From an uncultured Collinsella sp. (lineage in GTDB: Bacteria > Actinomycetota > Coriobacteriia > Coriobacteriales > Coriobacteriaceae), in the NCBI GenBank assembly GCA_934654625.1, contig CAKUGM010000069.1, forward strand, positions 1-6,118: a DNA stretch of 6,118 bases. Reading direction: 5' to 3'. Below are positions 1 through 6,118 of this stretch, in pieces (within the stretch, counting starts at the first letter, position 1; the number at the start of each line of letters is the position of its first letter). Position numbers and translations under genes: made by a program. Under the pieces are notes generated by a model, which was not told the DNA's origin, did not search any database, and worked only from the letters and a program-made list of their open reading frames with translations.

Positions 1-341
1 GCGTGACGCTTGCTGCCCGCGGCCACTACGACCAGCTGGGCGAACTCGATGCCGACTTCGGCATGACGGCGACGCGCTGGGAGCGCGCACTCGACGCGTA
101 TTACGAACAACACGAAGAGATCCTCACGGATGCCGATGCCCGCTCCTCCGCGATGCTTTCCATCGATGAGGCCGACGAGCAAGCCGCCCACGTCTGGCAT
201 GTCCATCAGATCTTTGCCGACGAGGATGGCGATCACGACTTCGGCATCATGGCCGACCTCGACCTCGACGCCACCCAAGAGGAAGGCGAGGCCGTCTTCA
301 AAAACTACCGCGTGGGCTTTATTGAAGACCTGCTTGACTAG
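1..341 (+). CDS. C-terminus of DEAD/DEAH-box helicase-like protein with DUF3516 domain (5' truncated by window)
   Basis: The reading frame is open from the left edge (first full codon at 3) to a TAG at 339-341. The GTG at 3 is probably an internal valine, so about 113 C-terminal codons of a longer protein are visible. The stretch is acidic and lacks membrane segments. Phrases such as GHYDQLGELDADFGMTATRW near its start, EEILTDADARSS in the middle and VFKNYRVGFIEDLLD at the end resemble, from memory, the C-terminal DUF3516 region of large actinobacterial superfamily 2 helicase-like proteins. The ATPase motifs would lie upstream, outside the window, and cannot be checked. The gene converges on the BMC operon and appears unrelated to it. 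It would end at the hairpin at 457-497. I am confident it is a real coding end and moderately confident of the family. Confidence 0.65.
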   Translation, partial: VTLAARGHYDQLGELDADFGMTATRWERALDAYYEQHEEILTDADARSSAMLSIDEADEQAAHVWHVHQIFADEDGDHDFGIMADLDLDATQEEGEAVFKNYRVGFIEDLLD

Positions 342-346
342 CCCCA

Positions 347-456
347 ATGTGACAGCAAAACGACAGGTTTAATCTGTCACATTTTCACATGTCATCCATA
401 CATGTGTAGGAATGGTGAATATGTGACAGAATAAACCTGTCGACTTTTTGTCACAT
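347..456. repeat. Inverted pair of 36-bp intergenic repeats with palindromic ends
   Basis: Two 36-bp units lie head to head at 347-382 and 421-456, separated by 38 bp. Unit 1 matches the reverse complement of unit 2 at 31 of 36 positions by hand alignment. Each unit also has its own inverted ends: ATGTGACAG at 347-355 with CTGTCACAT at 374-382, and ATGTGACAG at 421-429 with tGTCACAT at 449-456. A shared core, CGACAGGTTTA, occurs in unit 1 at 361-371 and as its complement in unit 2. The spacer adds a small hairpin, CACATG at 386-391 with CATGTG at 401-406. The transcript could therefore fold as one long stem or as two smaller hairpins. The block starts 6 nt after the stop of the helicase-like gene and ends at the terminator stem. 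It could be a dispersed REP-like element, a protein-binding site array or an mRNA 3'-end stabiliser. Copy number elsewhere in the genome is unknown. Confidence 0.8.
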
Positions 457-497
457 AGGGGTGCCATCCGGGAAAGGATGGCACCCCTCTTGTTTAG
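457..497 (+). terminator. Rho-independent-type terminator between convergent genes
   Basis: A perfect 13-bp stem is formed by AGGGGTGCCATCC (457-469) and GGATGGCACCCCT (476-488) with a 6-nt loop (gggaaa). It is followed on the plus strand by the T-rich run ctcttgttt (489-497), so it best fits termination of the plus-strand helicase-like gene. It overlaps the last codons of the minus-strand alcohol dehydrogenase by a few bases (stop at 494-496). Read from the minus strand the stem lies just past that stop but lacks a following T tract, so any minus-strand termination would be weaker or depend on the adjoining repeats. Confidence 0.8.
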
Positions 498-1591
498 CGG
501 CGGCCGCAGTAGGCGTCGCGGGCGATGTTGACTAGGTCCTGCTTGGACACGGCGCGCGGGTTGGACGGTGTGCAGCGGTCGTGCTGAGCCGCCTCGGCGA
601 TGCCGGAAAGCTCGGCCTCGAATGCCGCGGGCTCAAACTGCGGCAGGTCGGATAGGGCGTTCTCGACGCCCAGGCACTCGCGCAGCTCAATCACGCGGGC
701 CAGCAGCTCGTCGGCGTCTGCCAATCCCAAATCGTGAGCCAGTCGATCATACGGCTCGCGATACTTGGGCTCGCTCATATGGAAACGCATCACATAGGGC
801 AGCAAGATGGCATTCAAGCGGCCATGAGCCACGTGAAAGCGTCCGCCCAGGGCATGCGCCAGCGAGTGATTGATGCCCAAACCGGCGTTGGTGAAGGCGA
901 TGCCCGCAGAGCAGGACGCCTCGATCATGCGCGTACGGCTGCGCATGGCAAGACCGTCGCGATAAACTACCGGCAGGTCCTCGAAGACGACGGAGGCGGC
1001 CTTCACGGCAAGCGCGTCGGTAAACGGCGTGGCAGCGTTGGAGACATAGGCCTCGATAGCATGCGTCAGTACGTCAAGACCGGTATCGGCCGTGATCTTT
1101 GTCGGCACGGTCTTGGTGAAGTCGGCCTCGAGCAGGGCGCCGTCGGGGGCCAGGAAGTCGTCAATCAACACAACTTTGTTTTCGCCGCGCGTAATGACGG
1201 CAAAGTTGGTAACCTCCGAGCCCGTGCCCGCTGTGGTGGGAATGGCCATGAAATACGGCTTGTCCATTCCATGCTCGTGGGCGAAGTACAAAATAGCCTT
1301 GGTAGCATCGATGCACGAACCGCCGCCAAAGGCGATGACCATATCCGGCCGGACGCGCTCGACTACGGCGACGCCCGCGTCGACGAGCTCCTGGCTCGGA
1401 TCGGGCTTGACGTCGGAATAGGTCTGATAGCGCGCACCCGCAGGCAGGTGTTGAGCCATCTTGGCGACCATGCCCGAGGACTCCAAAAAGCCGTCGGTAA
1501 CGATCAGCACATTGCGATAGTTCAGGCCCTCAAGATGATTGATGGCCTGCGACCCAAAAAACAATTCGGTCGTGAGCTTAAAGCCCTGCAT
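494..1591 (-). CDS. Iron-containing alcohol dehydrogenase, BMC-associated (PduQ/EutG-like)
   Basis: This is a 365-residue group III (iron-type) alcohol dehydrogenase that would reduce the compartment's aldehyde to an alcohol and regenerate NAD+ for the aldehyde dehydrogenase of the same operon. Visible motifs are the dinucleotide-binding GGGS at residues 89-92 with D95, the family segment PTTAGTGSEVT at 118-128, and the four expected metal ligands D173, H177, H242 and H256. The D-x3-H and 14-residue His-His spacings match those of FucO. The length suits single-domain PduQ-like enzymes and is far shorter than AdhE. The start ATG at 1591 is preceded by a good Shine-Dalgarno (GAAAGGGG). That leader resembles the one of the aldehyde dehydrogenase gene, and both proteins start MQ. 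It is the last gene of the operon, 40 nt after the MerR gene. The family is clear; the physiological aldehyde (acetaldehyde, propionaldehyde or other) cannot be read from the sequence. Confidence 0.93.
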   Translation of the reverse strand: MQGFKLTTELFFGSQAINHLEGLNYRNVLIVTDGFLESSGMVAKMAQHLPAGARYQTYSDVKPDPSQELVDAGVAVVERVRPDMVIAFGGGSCIDATKAILYFAHEHGMDKPYFMAIPTTAGTGSEVTNFAVITRGENKVVLIDDFLAPDGALLEADFTKTVPTKITADTGLDVLTHAIEAYVSNAATPFTDALAVKAASVVFEDLPVVYRDGLAMRSRTRMIEASCSAGIAFTNAGLGINHSLAHALGGRFHVAHGRLNAILLPYVMRFHMSEPKYREPYDRLAHDLGLADADELLARVIELRECLGVENALSDLPQFEPAAFEAELSGIAEAAQHDRCTPSNPRAVSKQDLVNIARDAYCGRR

Positions 1592-1631
1592 GAGAGCCCC
1601 TTTCGATTGTTACGAGAAAGTCGTCGCGGCG

Positions 1632-2492
1632 TTAGCGCTTAACGGGCAAGAGCACCTCGGCGACAAAAAGATCTTGGTTATAGGTGGTCCAGTAGTCGGT
1701 CACGAAGCGCTCGAACACGCCGTCGGCCGGCTTAAAACCGTTTGCGAGCGCATAATCGCGCACGCGACGATGGGCCTCGCCGATATTCTCGAACGGACCC
1801 GTATGGTACGTGGAGAGATACATGCCACTCTCCACCATCATGCGATTCTCCTCGGCAATGGGACGCAGCGCATGCTGCACGACCGTGACCTCGGACTGCT
1901 CTTGAGCATGCTCGGGCTCACAGCACGCATCGAAACTGCTATGGTACAAGATCACCGGACCGGTAATCACGTTGTCGTGTTCCTCGACAAACGAGGTGAA
2001 ATCGAGGTTGATGATCGCGTCGGCGTAGTTGCCCCAAAAGTGATAGGGCATGGCCAAGAACTCCTGGGCAGAGAAGTACTTAAGGCTCACGTCCTTGGGC
2101 TTGACCGAAAGAACGAAATTGGCCTCGTCGATAAGCCCCATCCAATCCTGAATGGTATGGCGGCACTCCTCGAGGCGCGTCATCTCGCGCGTACACGCAT
2201 CGGCATGGGCGCCGAACATCTCCTTGATCTTGTCGAAACTCTTGGTCTCGAACAGCTCGGAAACCTCGTCGAGCGAAAAGCCCATCATCTTGAGATAGTT
2301 GATGATGGGGATGCGCAGAATCGTCTCGAGCGAATAATAACGATATTTATTATCCCCTATGCGATCGGGCTGGAGCAGATTGAGCTTGTCGTAATGGCGC
2401 AGCGTGCGAGACGTGATGCCGCACAGCTGACTTGCCTCGCCGATACCCAAAAGCTGACCGTTGTGCAACTCGTCGTCGTTCACATGAGCCAT
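1632..2492 (-). CDS. MerR-family transcriptional regulator with GyrI/BmrR-like effector domain
   Basis: This is a 286-residue regulator. Residues 14-82 form a MerR winged helix-turn-helix: GEASQLCGITSRTLRHYDK, then the wing with NKYRYYS, then LKMMGFSLDEVSELF. A helical coiled-coil linker follows (about 85-125). Residues 136-286 look like a GyrI/BmrR-type small-molecule-binding domain, ending YNQDLFVAEVLLPVKR. MerR proteins act as dimers that untwist promoters with overlong spacers. A metal sensor is unlikely because the C-terminus is a full effector domain. I chose the ATG at 2492: it has GGAGG seven bases upstream, sits 2 nt past the stop of the DUF4125 gene, and lies just ahead of the HTH. 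The frame stays open upstream to an ATG at 2597, but those 35 residues (Arg/Cys-rich) overlap the DUF4125 gene and look non-native. By position it probably senses a substrate, aldehyde or stress linked to the BMC, and may regulate its own operon. The operator was not found in the window. Confidence 0.9.
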   Translation of the reverse strand: MAHVNDDELHNGQLLGIGEASQLCGITSRTLRHYDKLNLLQPDRIGDNKYRYYSLETILRIPIINYLKMMGFSLDEVSELFETKSFDKIKEMFGAHADACTREMTRLEECRHTIQDWMGLIDEANFVLSVKPKDVSLKYFSAQEFLAMPYHFWGNYADAIINLDFTSFVEEHDNVITGPVILYHSSFDACCEPEHAQEQSEVTVVQHALRPIAEENRMMVESGMYLSTYHTGPFENIGEAHRRVRDYALANGFKPADGVFERFVTDYWTTYNQDLFVAEVLLPVKR

Positions 2493-2494
2493 CG

Positions 2495-3178
2495 TTACGC
2501 CTCCAGAACACGTTGAATGAGTACGGCATTCACATAGGTATCCAAAACAGGATTCACATGATCGCCCAACTGGCGCAGCAGCCCGTCGCGCAGGCACCTG
2601 AGCGTAGACAGCGAATAGCTCTGGATCTCACAGACATAATAACCAATCGAAGAGATGAGTTTTGGCCGCGTTATCGATCCCCTCACATGCTGCGCCGTCG
2701 CGGGAAGTTCGCTCTCGGCGATGTCGAGCATGCGGCGCAATGTGTCCTCAATCTCGTCGAGCACGCAGCGCTTGACCGGCGAAGGAGCCTCCAGGCGCCC
2801 CGACCAATCGCGCACAAAAGCCACGGGATCGGTCGCCTCCATCATGCGTGCGTACTTCTCGCGAATCACGTTGCGTCCTGCCGCGTCGGCAGCCACCACG
2901 CCATCATGCACAGCCATGATGGACTCACGCGGAAAACTCAGGTATTGGGCAACACGGTGGACAAAGAACCCCACCGCATCGTCTTGGCAGGCAGCGCGAC
3001 CGTTCATGCCCTGAACGGCATCGAAGTGCACCCATTCAAGCTGTACGAGCTCGCGCAATGCGGAAATTTCCGCCCGAGCAAGGCCCTTGCCCTCAAGCAG
3101 CTCCTCGACCGCCGGCATGTTGAAAAACGCCGACATGCCCTGCCGAAGCGCGGAGCGCGACGTCCTGCAGTCTCCCAA
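2495..3178 (-). CDS. DUF4125 family protein
   Basis: This protein of unknown function is recognised, from memory of the family, by LRELVQLEWVHFDAVQG, followed by NGRAACQDD and REKYARMMEAT. It is about 227 residues from the chosen start and soluble, with no signal peptide or membrane helix. The C-terminal part is helical (IQSYSLSTLRCLRDGLL). The start is uncertain. I prefer the TTG at 3178, because AGGGGG at 3190-3185 sits six bases upstream and the gene then follows the DUF4037 stop by 10 nt. The ATG at 3136 (213 residues) has only a weak purine stretch very close to it. The ATG at 3226 would overlap the DUF4037 gene by 38 bases. The gene abuts the MerR gene (2-nt gap) and follows the DUF4037 gene; as I recall these two families are often neighbours, so they probably act together. 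No catalytic motif is evident and I assign no function. Confidence 0.8.
   Translation of the reverse strand: MGDCRTSRSALRQGMSAFFNMPAVEELLEGKGLARAEISALRELVQLEWVHFDAVQGMNGRAACQDDAVGFFVHRVAQYLSFPRESIMAVHDGVVAADAAGRNVIREKYARMMEATDPVAFVRDWSGRLEAPSPVKRCVLDEIEDTLRRMLDIAESELPATAQHVRGSITRPKLISSIGYYVCEIQSYSLSTLRCLRDGLLRQLGDHVNPVLDTYVNAVLIQRVLEA
2500..2504 (-). promoter_or_regulatory. Ribosome binding site deciding the MerR start
   Basis: On the minus strand GGAGG occupies 2504-2500, seven bases before the ATG at 2492-2490. It lies inside the last codons of the DUF4125 gene (stop at 2495-2497), which favours the short MerR form and suggests coupled translation of the two genes. Confidence 0.75.
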
Positions 3179-3184
3179 TGCCAA

Positions 3185-3190
3185 CCCCCT
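3185..3190 (-). promoter_or_regulatory. Ribosome binding site for the DUF4125 gene, overlapping the upstream stop
   Basis: On the minus strand AGGGGG occupies 3190-3185 and includes the last two bases of the TAG stop of the DUF4037 gene (3191-3189). It is six bases before the TTG at 3178-3176. This supports a TTG start and termination-coupled translation. It is a pattern seen by eye only. Confidence 0.5.
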
Positions 3191-4121
3191 ATCGGTATCC
3201 GCCGGCCGCAAGCGGGCAGGCGGCAAGATACGGATCTCTCAACGAACCCTGGATGTCCAAGGCCACATCGAGCAAAAAGTCGCTGCCGCACGACGTCCAA
3301 CCGGTCAAGCGGCCCGCCGCACCGACTGCCTGGCAAAGCGCCTCGACATCGTCTTGATCCACCTGCTCAACCGGCGCCGCGGCGATGGAACGCACAGCCT
3401 CGACCACCGGCACAGGAGCGCACGCACGCTCGGCAAGCGAACGATAGGCCCACTTGTAGTACGGCATGTACGTATGAGCAAGCAGATGAAACGCCGCCAT
3501 GGTGCTCGTCAAAAACTCGCTGCGCGCCGCACTGGCGGCAACGGCATCTTTGCGTGCAAGACAGCGCGGCAAGTTGTACTGTCCCGCCTGCGCCATGGAG
3601 GCACAGTGGGCAGCAAACTTCTTACGCATAACCTCGTCGGGATAAAATCCCTGGTACACCACGCGCAAAGCGGAGAACTCGCCACTCGGATCGGCAAAAA
3701 CCTCGCCGGAGGTAACCTGAGCGAGAAGCTGCTCGGGAATGGCGAGCCACTCCTTTGCGCACTGTGGCGCACGAGAAAGACCGGTGTAGAGGCGATAGAA
3801 CGCCTGCGCCTCAAAGACACCCACGCGCTTGCCCGCCATCTGCGTCTGCTGGCGCGTGAAACCCTTGAAACCCACAGGCAAAAGGTCGTAGCGGCGCTGG
3901 AGCTCCGACGCCTGCGCCTCGTACACATCGGAAGGAAGCCACACGCAGAAGCCGGGACCGAAGTCGTGGTCGCGCGAGATCTCGTCGTCGAAGCCCAAGC
4001 ACTCCGACCCCTCTCCAACGAGGCCCAGCGCGGCACGGTAACGGACATCGCTCGACAGCCCTTCGAATAGGGAGGGAGCATAGAACTCGCAATACAAACG
4101 AGAAAGCTCAAGACCTGTCAC
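3189..4121 (-). CDS. DUF4037 domain protein, nucleotidyltransferase-like
   Basis: This 310-residue soluble protein is recognised as DUF4037 by GEGSECLGFDDEISRDHDF at residues 36-54. The pattern of GS (38-39) followed by D51-H52-D53 resembles the metal-binding core of the polymerase-beta-like nucleotidyltransferase fold, so transfer of a nucleotide onto a small molecule or protein is possible but unproven. A helical C-terminal half carries H216 and the motif YMPYYKW at 218-224, which recalls the helical domain of aminoglycoside-type nucleotidyltransferases. The start is GTG at 4121, preceded by GGGGTG five bases upstream; no other start is better placed. The gene lies 39 nt after the aldehyde dehydrogenase and 10 nt before the DUF4125 gene, inside the BMC operon. 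Its placement between the two core enzymes suggests a role in servicing or regulating the compartment rather than resistance. The family call is firm; the activity is inference. Confidence 0.85.
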   Translation of the reverse strand: MTGLELSRLYCEFYAPSLFEGLSSDVRYRAALGLVGEGSECLGFDDEISRDHDFGPGFCVWLPSDVYEAQASELQRRYDLLPVGFKGFTRQQTQMAGKRVGVFEAQAFYRLYTGLSRAPQCAKEWLAIPEQLLAQVTSGEVFADPSGEFSALRVVYQGFYPDEVMRKKFAAHCASMAQAGQYNLPRCLARKDAVAASAARSEFLTSTMAAFHLLAHTYMPYYKWAYRSLAERACAPVPVVEAVRSIAAAPVEQVDQDDVEALCQAVGAAGRLTGWTSCGSDFLLDVALDIQGSLRDPYLAACPLAAGGYR

Positions 4122-4160
4122 AACTTCACCCCGCTTCCGCGCACTTGGCTACAAGAGAAA

Positions 4161-5798
4161 TTAGATGCCCTTGAAGGCATTTGTGAGCTCGTGAATCATC
4201 TTCTGGAGCTCGTCGGCGTCGATGACGTCGTTGGGTTTGGCACCCGCAAGCGCATCGGGAGACACGTCGGTGCAGTTGCAGCCCACCGAGTAGCTAATGC
4301 CGGAAACCGGGTTGGGCTTCGAGTCGCAGCAGCCCGTAGCGGACACGGCATCGCAGCAACCGGCAGCAGGAGCCGCGGCCTCGGTGTGATGAGCAGCCAG
4401 ATCGGGGTGCCACTTGGCAAACAGCTCGTCGTGAGCCACGACCTCGTCGGGCTCGATCAAGCCGTTGACCACGCGCTTCACGTTGATGAGGTGCTGCGGG
4501 CCCACGTTTTCGGATACGGAGCTGCCGCCCCAGGTGCCGCAACCCAGTGTGAGTGCGAGATCGAGGCCGGTGATAACGCCCGTGCCGCCCTGAGATCCGC
4601 CGGTGTTCACCAGGATGCGAGAGGCCGGCTTGACGGAGAACTTGCGCACCATGTCCTTATCGGTGGTGTGGAGGCTCATGGTGTGGCCGATGCCGTTTTG
4701 CAGCAGCTCGATAGAGAGCTCGCAGGCCTCTTCCCAGTTGGAAACGGTATAGAAGCCAAGAACGGTGGTGAGTTTCTCGTAGGACAGCGGCCAGGCATCG
4801 CCCACGCCGTGCTGCTCGCCGATAAGCACACGAGTGCCCTCGGGAATCGTGATGCCGGCGGCCTGCGCGATTGCCTGCGGGCTGTGACCCACGAACTTCG
4901 GACTCATGGAGTGGCCGTTGCGGAAGAGCAGGGCGCAAACCTTCTTGCACTCCTCCTCGGTCATGAAGTAGCCGCCCTGGGCACGGAACTCGGCGATCAC
5001 GGCGTCGCGGTTGCAGGTCTCGCAGATGATGCTCTGCTCGGAAGCGCAGATGGTGCCGTAGTCGAACGTCTTGGAGGCAAGGATGCGACGGACGGCGTCG
5101 TGCACGTTGGCGCTGCGCTCGATGTAGGCGGGCGAGTTGCCGGCACCCACGCCCAGCGCGGGCTTGCCGGAGCTATACGCGGCCTTTACCATGCCGGGAC
5201 CGCCGGTAGCGATGATCATGGCGACTTCGGGAGCATGCATGAGCTCGTTGGTAGCGGCCATGGAGGAAAGCGTGATGCCCTGGATGACGTTCTCGGGGGC
5301 GCCCGCCTCGACGGCAGCCTGGTTCATGAGCTGGATGGCCATACCCGTGCACTTGGCGGCAGCGGGGTGCGGCGAGAAAACGATGGCGTTGCGAGCCTTG
5401 AGGGCGATCATCGCCTTGTAGATAACCGTGGAGGTGGGGTTGGTGGAGGGGACGATGCCCATCAGCAGACCAACCGGCTCGGCGATGGAGATGACCTGGT
5501 TCTTCTCGTCGGCATCGATAACGCCGATGGTCTTCTTATCGCGGATCTCTTCGTAGAGCAGGGCACTGGCAATGTGATTCTTGTACACCTTGTCACAAAC
5601 CTTGCCAAAGCCCGTCTCCTCGACGGCCATGTTGGCGAGCACCTGGGCATTTTCCTCGGCAACCTTCACCATGTTACGGAGGATGCGGTCGATCTGCTCC
5701 TCGTCGTAATGGGCAAGCTGGTTCGCAGCGATCTTACCCTTGCGGGCGAGGTCGCGGACCGCTTGGATGCTTTGAAGATCGAAATCGTAGTCCTGCAT
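4161..5798 (-). CDS. CoA-acylating aldehyde dehydrogenase, BMC-targeted (EutE/PduP/AdhE-N type) with C-terminal extension
   Basis: This 545-residue enzyme would oxidise an aldehyde plus CoA to acyl-CoA with NAD+, inside the compartment. The catalytic domain spans about residues 1-450: STNPTST at 118-124, ATGGPGMVKAAYSSGKP at 197-213, the catalytic Cys C251 in FDYGTICASEQS, and TLGCGTWGGSSVSENVGP at 417-434. The sequence is closer in feel to the aldehyde dehydrogenase half of AdhE than to enteric EutE. EutE and PduP are about 465 residues; this one is longer because of a C-terminal tail. There is an Ala/Cys-rich linker (about 471-525) with two GCCD units (480-483, 489-492) and CNC (507-509), then a short amphipathic helix (526-545, ending ELTNAFKGI) typical of encapsulation peptides. 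No such peptide is seen at the N-terminus. The start ATG at 5798 has AAAGGAG just upstream. It is the second visible gene of the operon, 47 nt after the shell protein. The family is certain; the acyl chain is not known. Confidence 0.95.
   Translation of the reverse strand: MQDYDFDLQSIQAVRDLARKGKIAANQLAHYDEEQIDRILRNMVKVAEENAQVLANMAVEETGFGKVCDKVYKNHIASALLYEEIRDKKTIGVIDADEKNQVISIAEPVGLLMGIVPSTNPTSTVIYKAMIALKARNAIVFSPHPAAAKCTGMAIQLMNQAAVEAGAPENVIQGITLSSMAATNELMHAPEVAMIIATGGPGMVKAAYSSGKPALGVGAGNSPAYIERSANVHDAVRRILASKTFDYGTICASEQSIICETCNRDAVIAEFRAQGGYFMTEEECKKVCALLFRNGHSMSPKFVGHSPQAIAQAAGITIPEGTRVLIGEQHGVGDAWPLSYEKLTTVLGFYTVSNWEEACELSIELLQNGIGHTMSLHTTDKDMVRKFSVKPASRILVNTGGSQGGTGVITGLDLALTLGCGTWGGSSVSENVGPQHLINVKRVVNGLIEPDEVVAHDELFAKWHPDLAAHHTEAAAPAAGCCDAVSATGCCDSKPNPVSGISYSVGCNCTDVSPDALAGAKPNDVIDADELQKMIHELTNAFKGI
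4164..4223 (-). other. Predicted C-terminal encapsulation peptide of the aldehyde dehydrogenase
   Basis: Residues 526-545 (IDADELQKMIHELTNAFKGI) can form an amphipathic helix, with I526, L531, I535, L538 and F542 on one face and charged residues on the other. It sits at the very end of the protein after a flexible linker, which is how cargo-targeting peptides of BMC enzymes are arranged. The role is inferred from family knowledge. Confidence 0.65.
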
Positions 5799-5845
5799 GA
5801 GACTCCTTTCGAATCAATCGGTTAGAACGGCTCGTGCGGGCGCGA

Positions 5846-6118
<273 letters not shown>

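Noticed and set aside
342..493. Possible CRISPR or attachment site in the intergenic repeats
   Set aside because: There are only two units, in inverted rather than direct orientation, and no integrase, tRNA or Cas gene is nearby.
734..1642. 302-codon plus-strand open frame opposite the alcohol dehydrogenase
   Set aside because: Shadow frame; the minus strand has all metal ligands and cofactor motifs intact.
1539..2516. 325-codon plus-strand open frame opposite the MerR gene
   Set aside because: Low-complexity mirror of the MerR coding sequence; no family motif and no convincing ribosome binding site.
2493..2597. 35-residue N-terminal extension of the MerR protein
   Set aside because: It overlaps the DUF4125 coding region, is Arg/Cys-rich and unlike MerR proteins, and the ATG at 2492 has a well-placed GGAGG.
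3136..3226. Possible frameshift joining DUF4037 and DUF4125 into one protein
   Set aside because: The DUF4037 gene ends with a stop at normal-looking length, and a ribosome binding site directly at that stop supports two separate, coupled genes.
2432..4070. Overlapping long plus-strand open frames opposite the DUF4037 and DUF4125 genes
   Set aside because: They are Arg/His/Pro-rich shadows, and both minus-strand genes carry recognisable conserved motifs.
4191..5825. 544-codon open frame on the plus strand opposite the aldehyde dehydrogenase
   Set aside because: It is an antisense shadow of a GC-rich gene: Gly/His/Val/Asp-rich with no recognisable domain, while the minus strand encodes an intact well-known enzyme.

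Overview
This window looks like the downstream part of a bacterial microcompartment (BMC) operon from a high-GC actinobacterium. A gut member of the Coriobacteriia (Collinsella/Olsenella type) is my best guess. The reasons are the GC-rich, Asp/Ala-rich coding style, the DUF3516-type helicase C-terminus at the left edge, and the DUF4037/DUF4125 pair. The taxon is inferred from protein style, not from a marker gene.

Layout. Positions 1-341 (+) hold the 3' end of a gene running in from the left, recognised as the C-terminus of a DEAD/DEAH-box helicase-like protein with a DUF3516 domain. Positions 342-493 are a convergent intergenic region. It contains two inverted 36-bp repeat units, each with palindromic ends (347-382 and 421-456), followed by a strong rho-independent-type hairpin (457-497). 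Everything from 494 to the right edge is one tightly packed minus-strand operon. Read in transcription order it encodes a BMC shell protein (5846 to beyond 6118, start off the window), a CoA-acylating aldehyde dehydrogenase with a Cys-rich linker and a C-terminal encapsulation-type helix (4161-5798), a DUF4037 nucleotidyltransferase-like protein (3189-4121), a DUF4125 protein (2495-3178), a MerR-family regulator (1632-2492) and an iron-type alcohol dehydrogenase (494-1591). The gaps are 47, 39, 10, 2 and 40 nt.

How the genes work together. The shell protein, acylating aldehyde dehydrogenase and alcohol dehydrogenase form a classic metabolosome core. An aldehyde made inside the shell is split between acyl-CoA (reducing NAD+) and alcohol (reoxidising NADH), so cofactor is recycled internally. 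The signature enzyme that makes the aldehyde is not in the window, so the substrate cannot be named. The unusual part is the cassette of DUF4037, DUF4125 and MerR genes placed between the two core enzymes. It has no established function that I know of, and it is the best candidate here for an undescribed accessory or regulatory module of a BMC. No RNA genes, insertion sequences or CRISPR arrays were seen.
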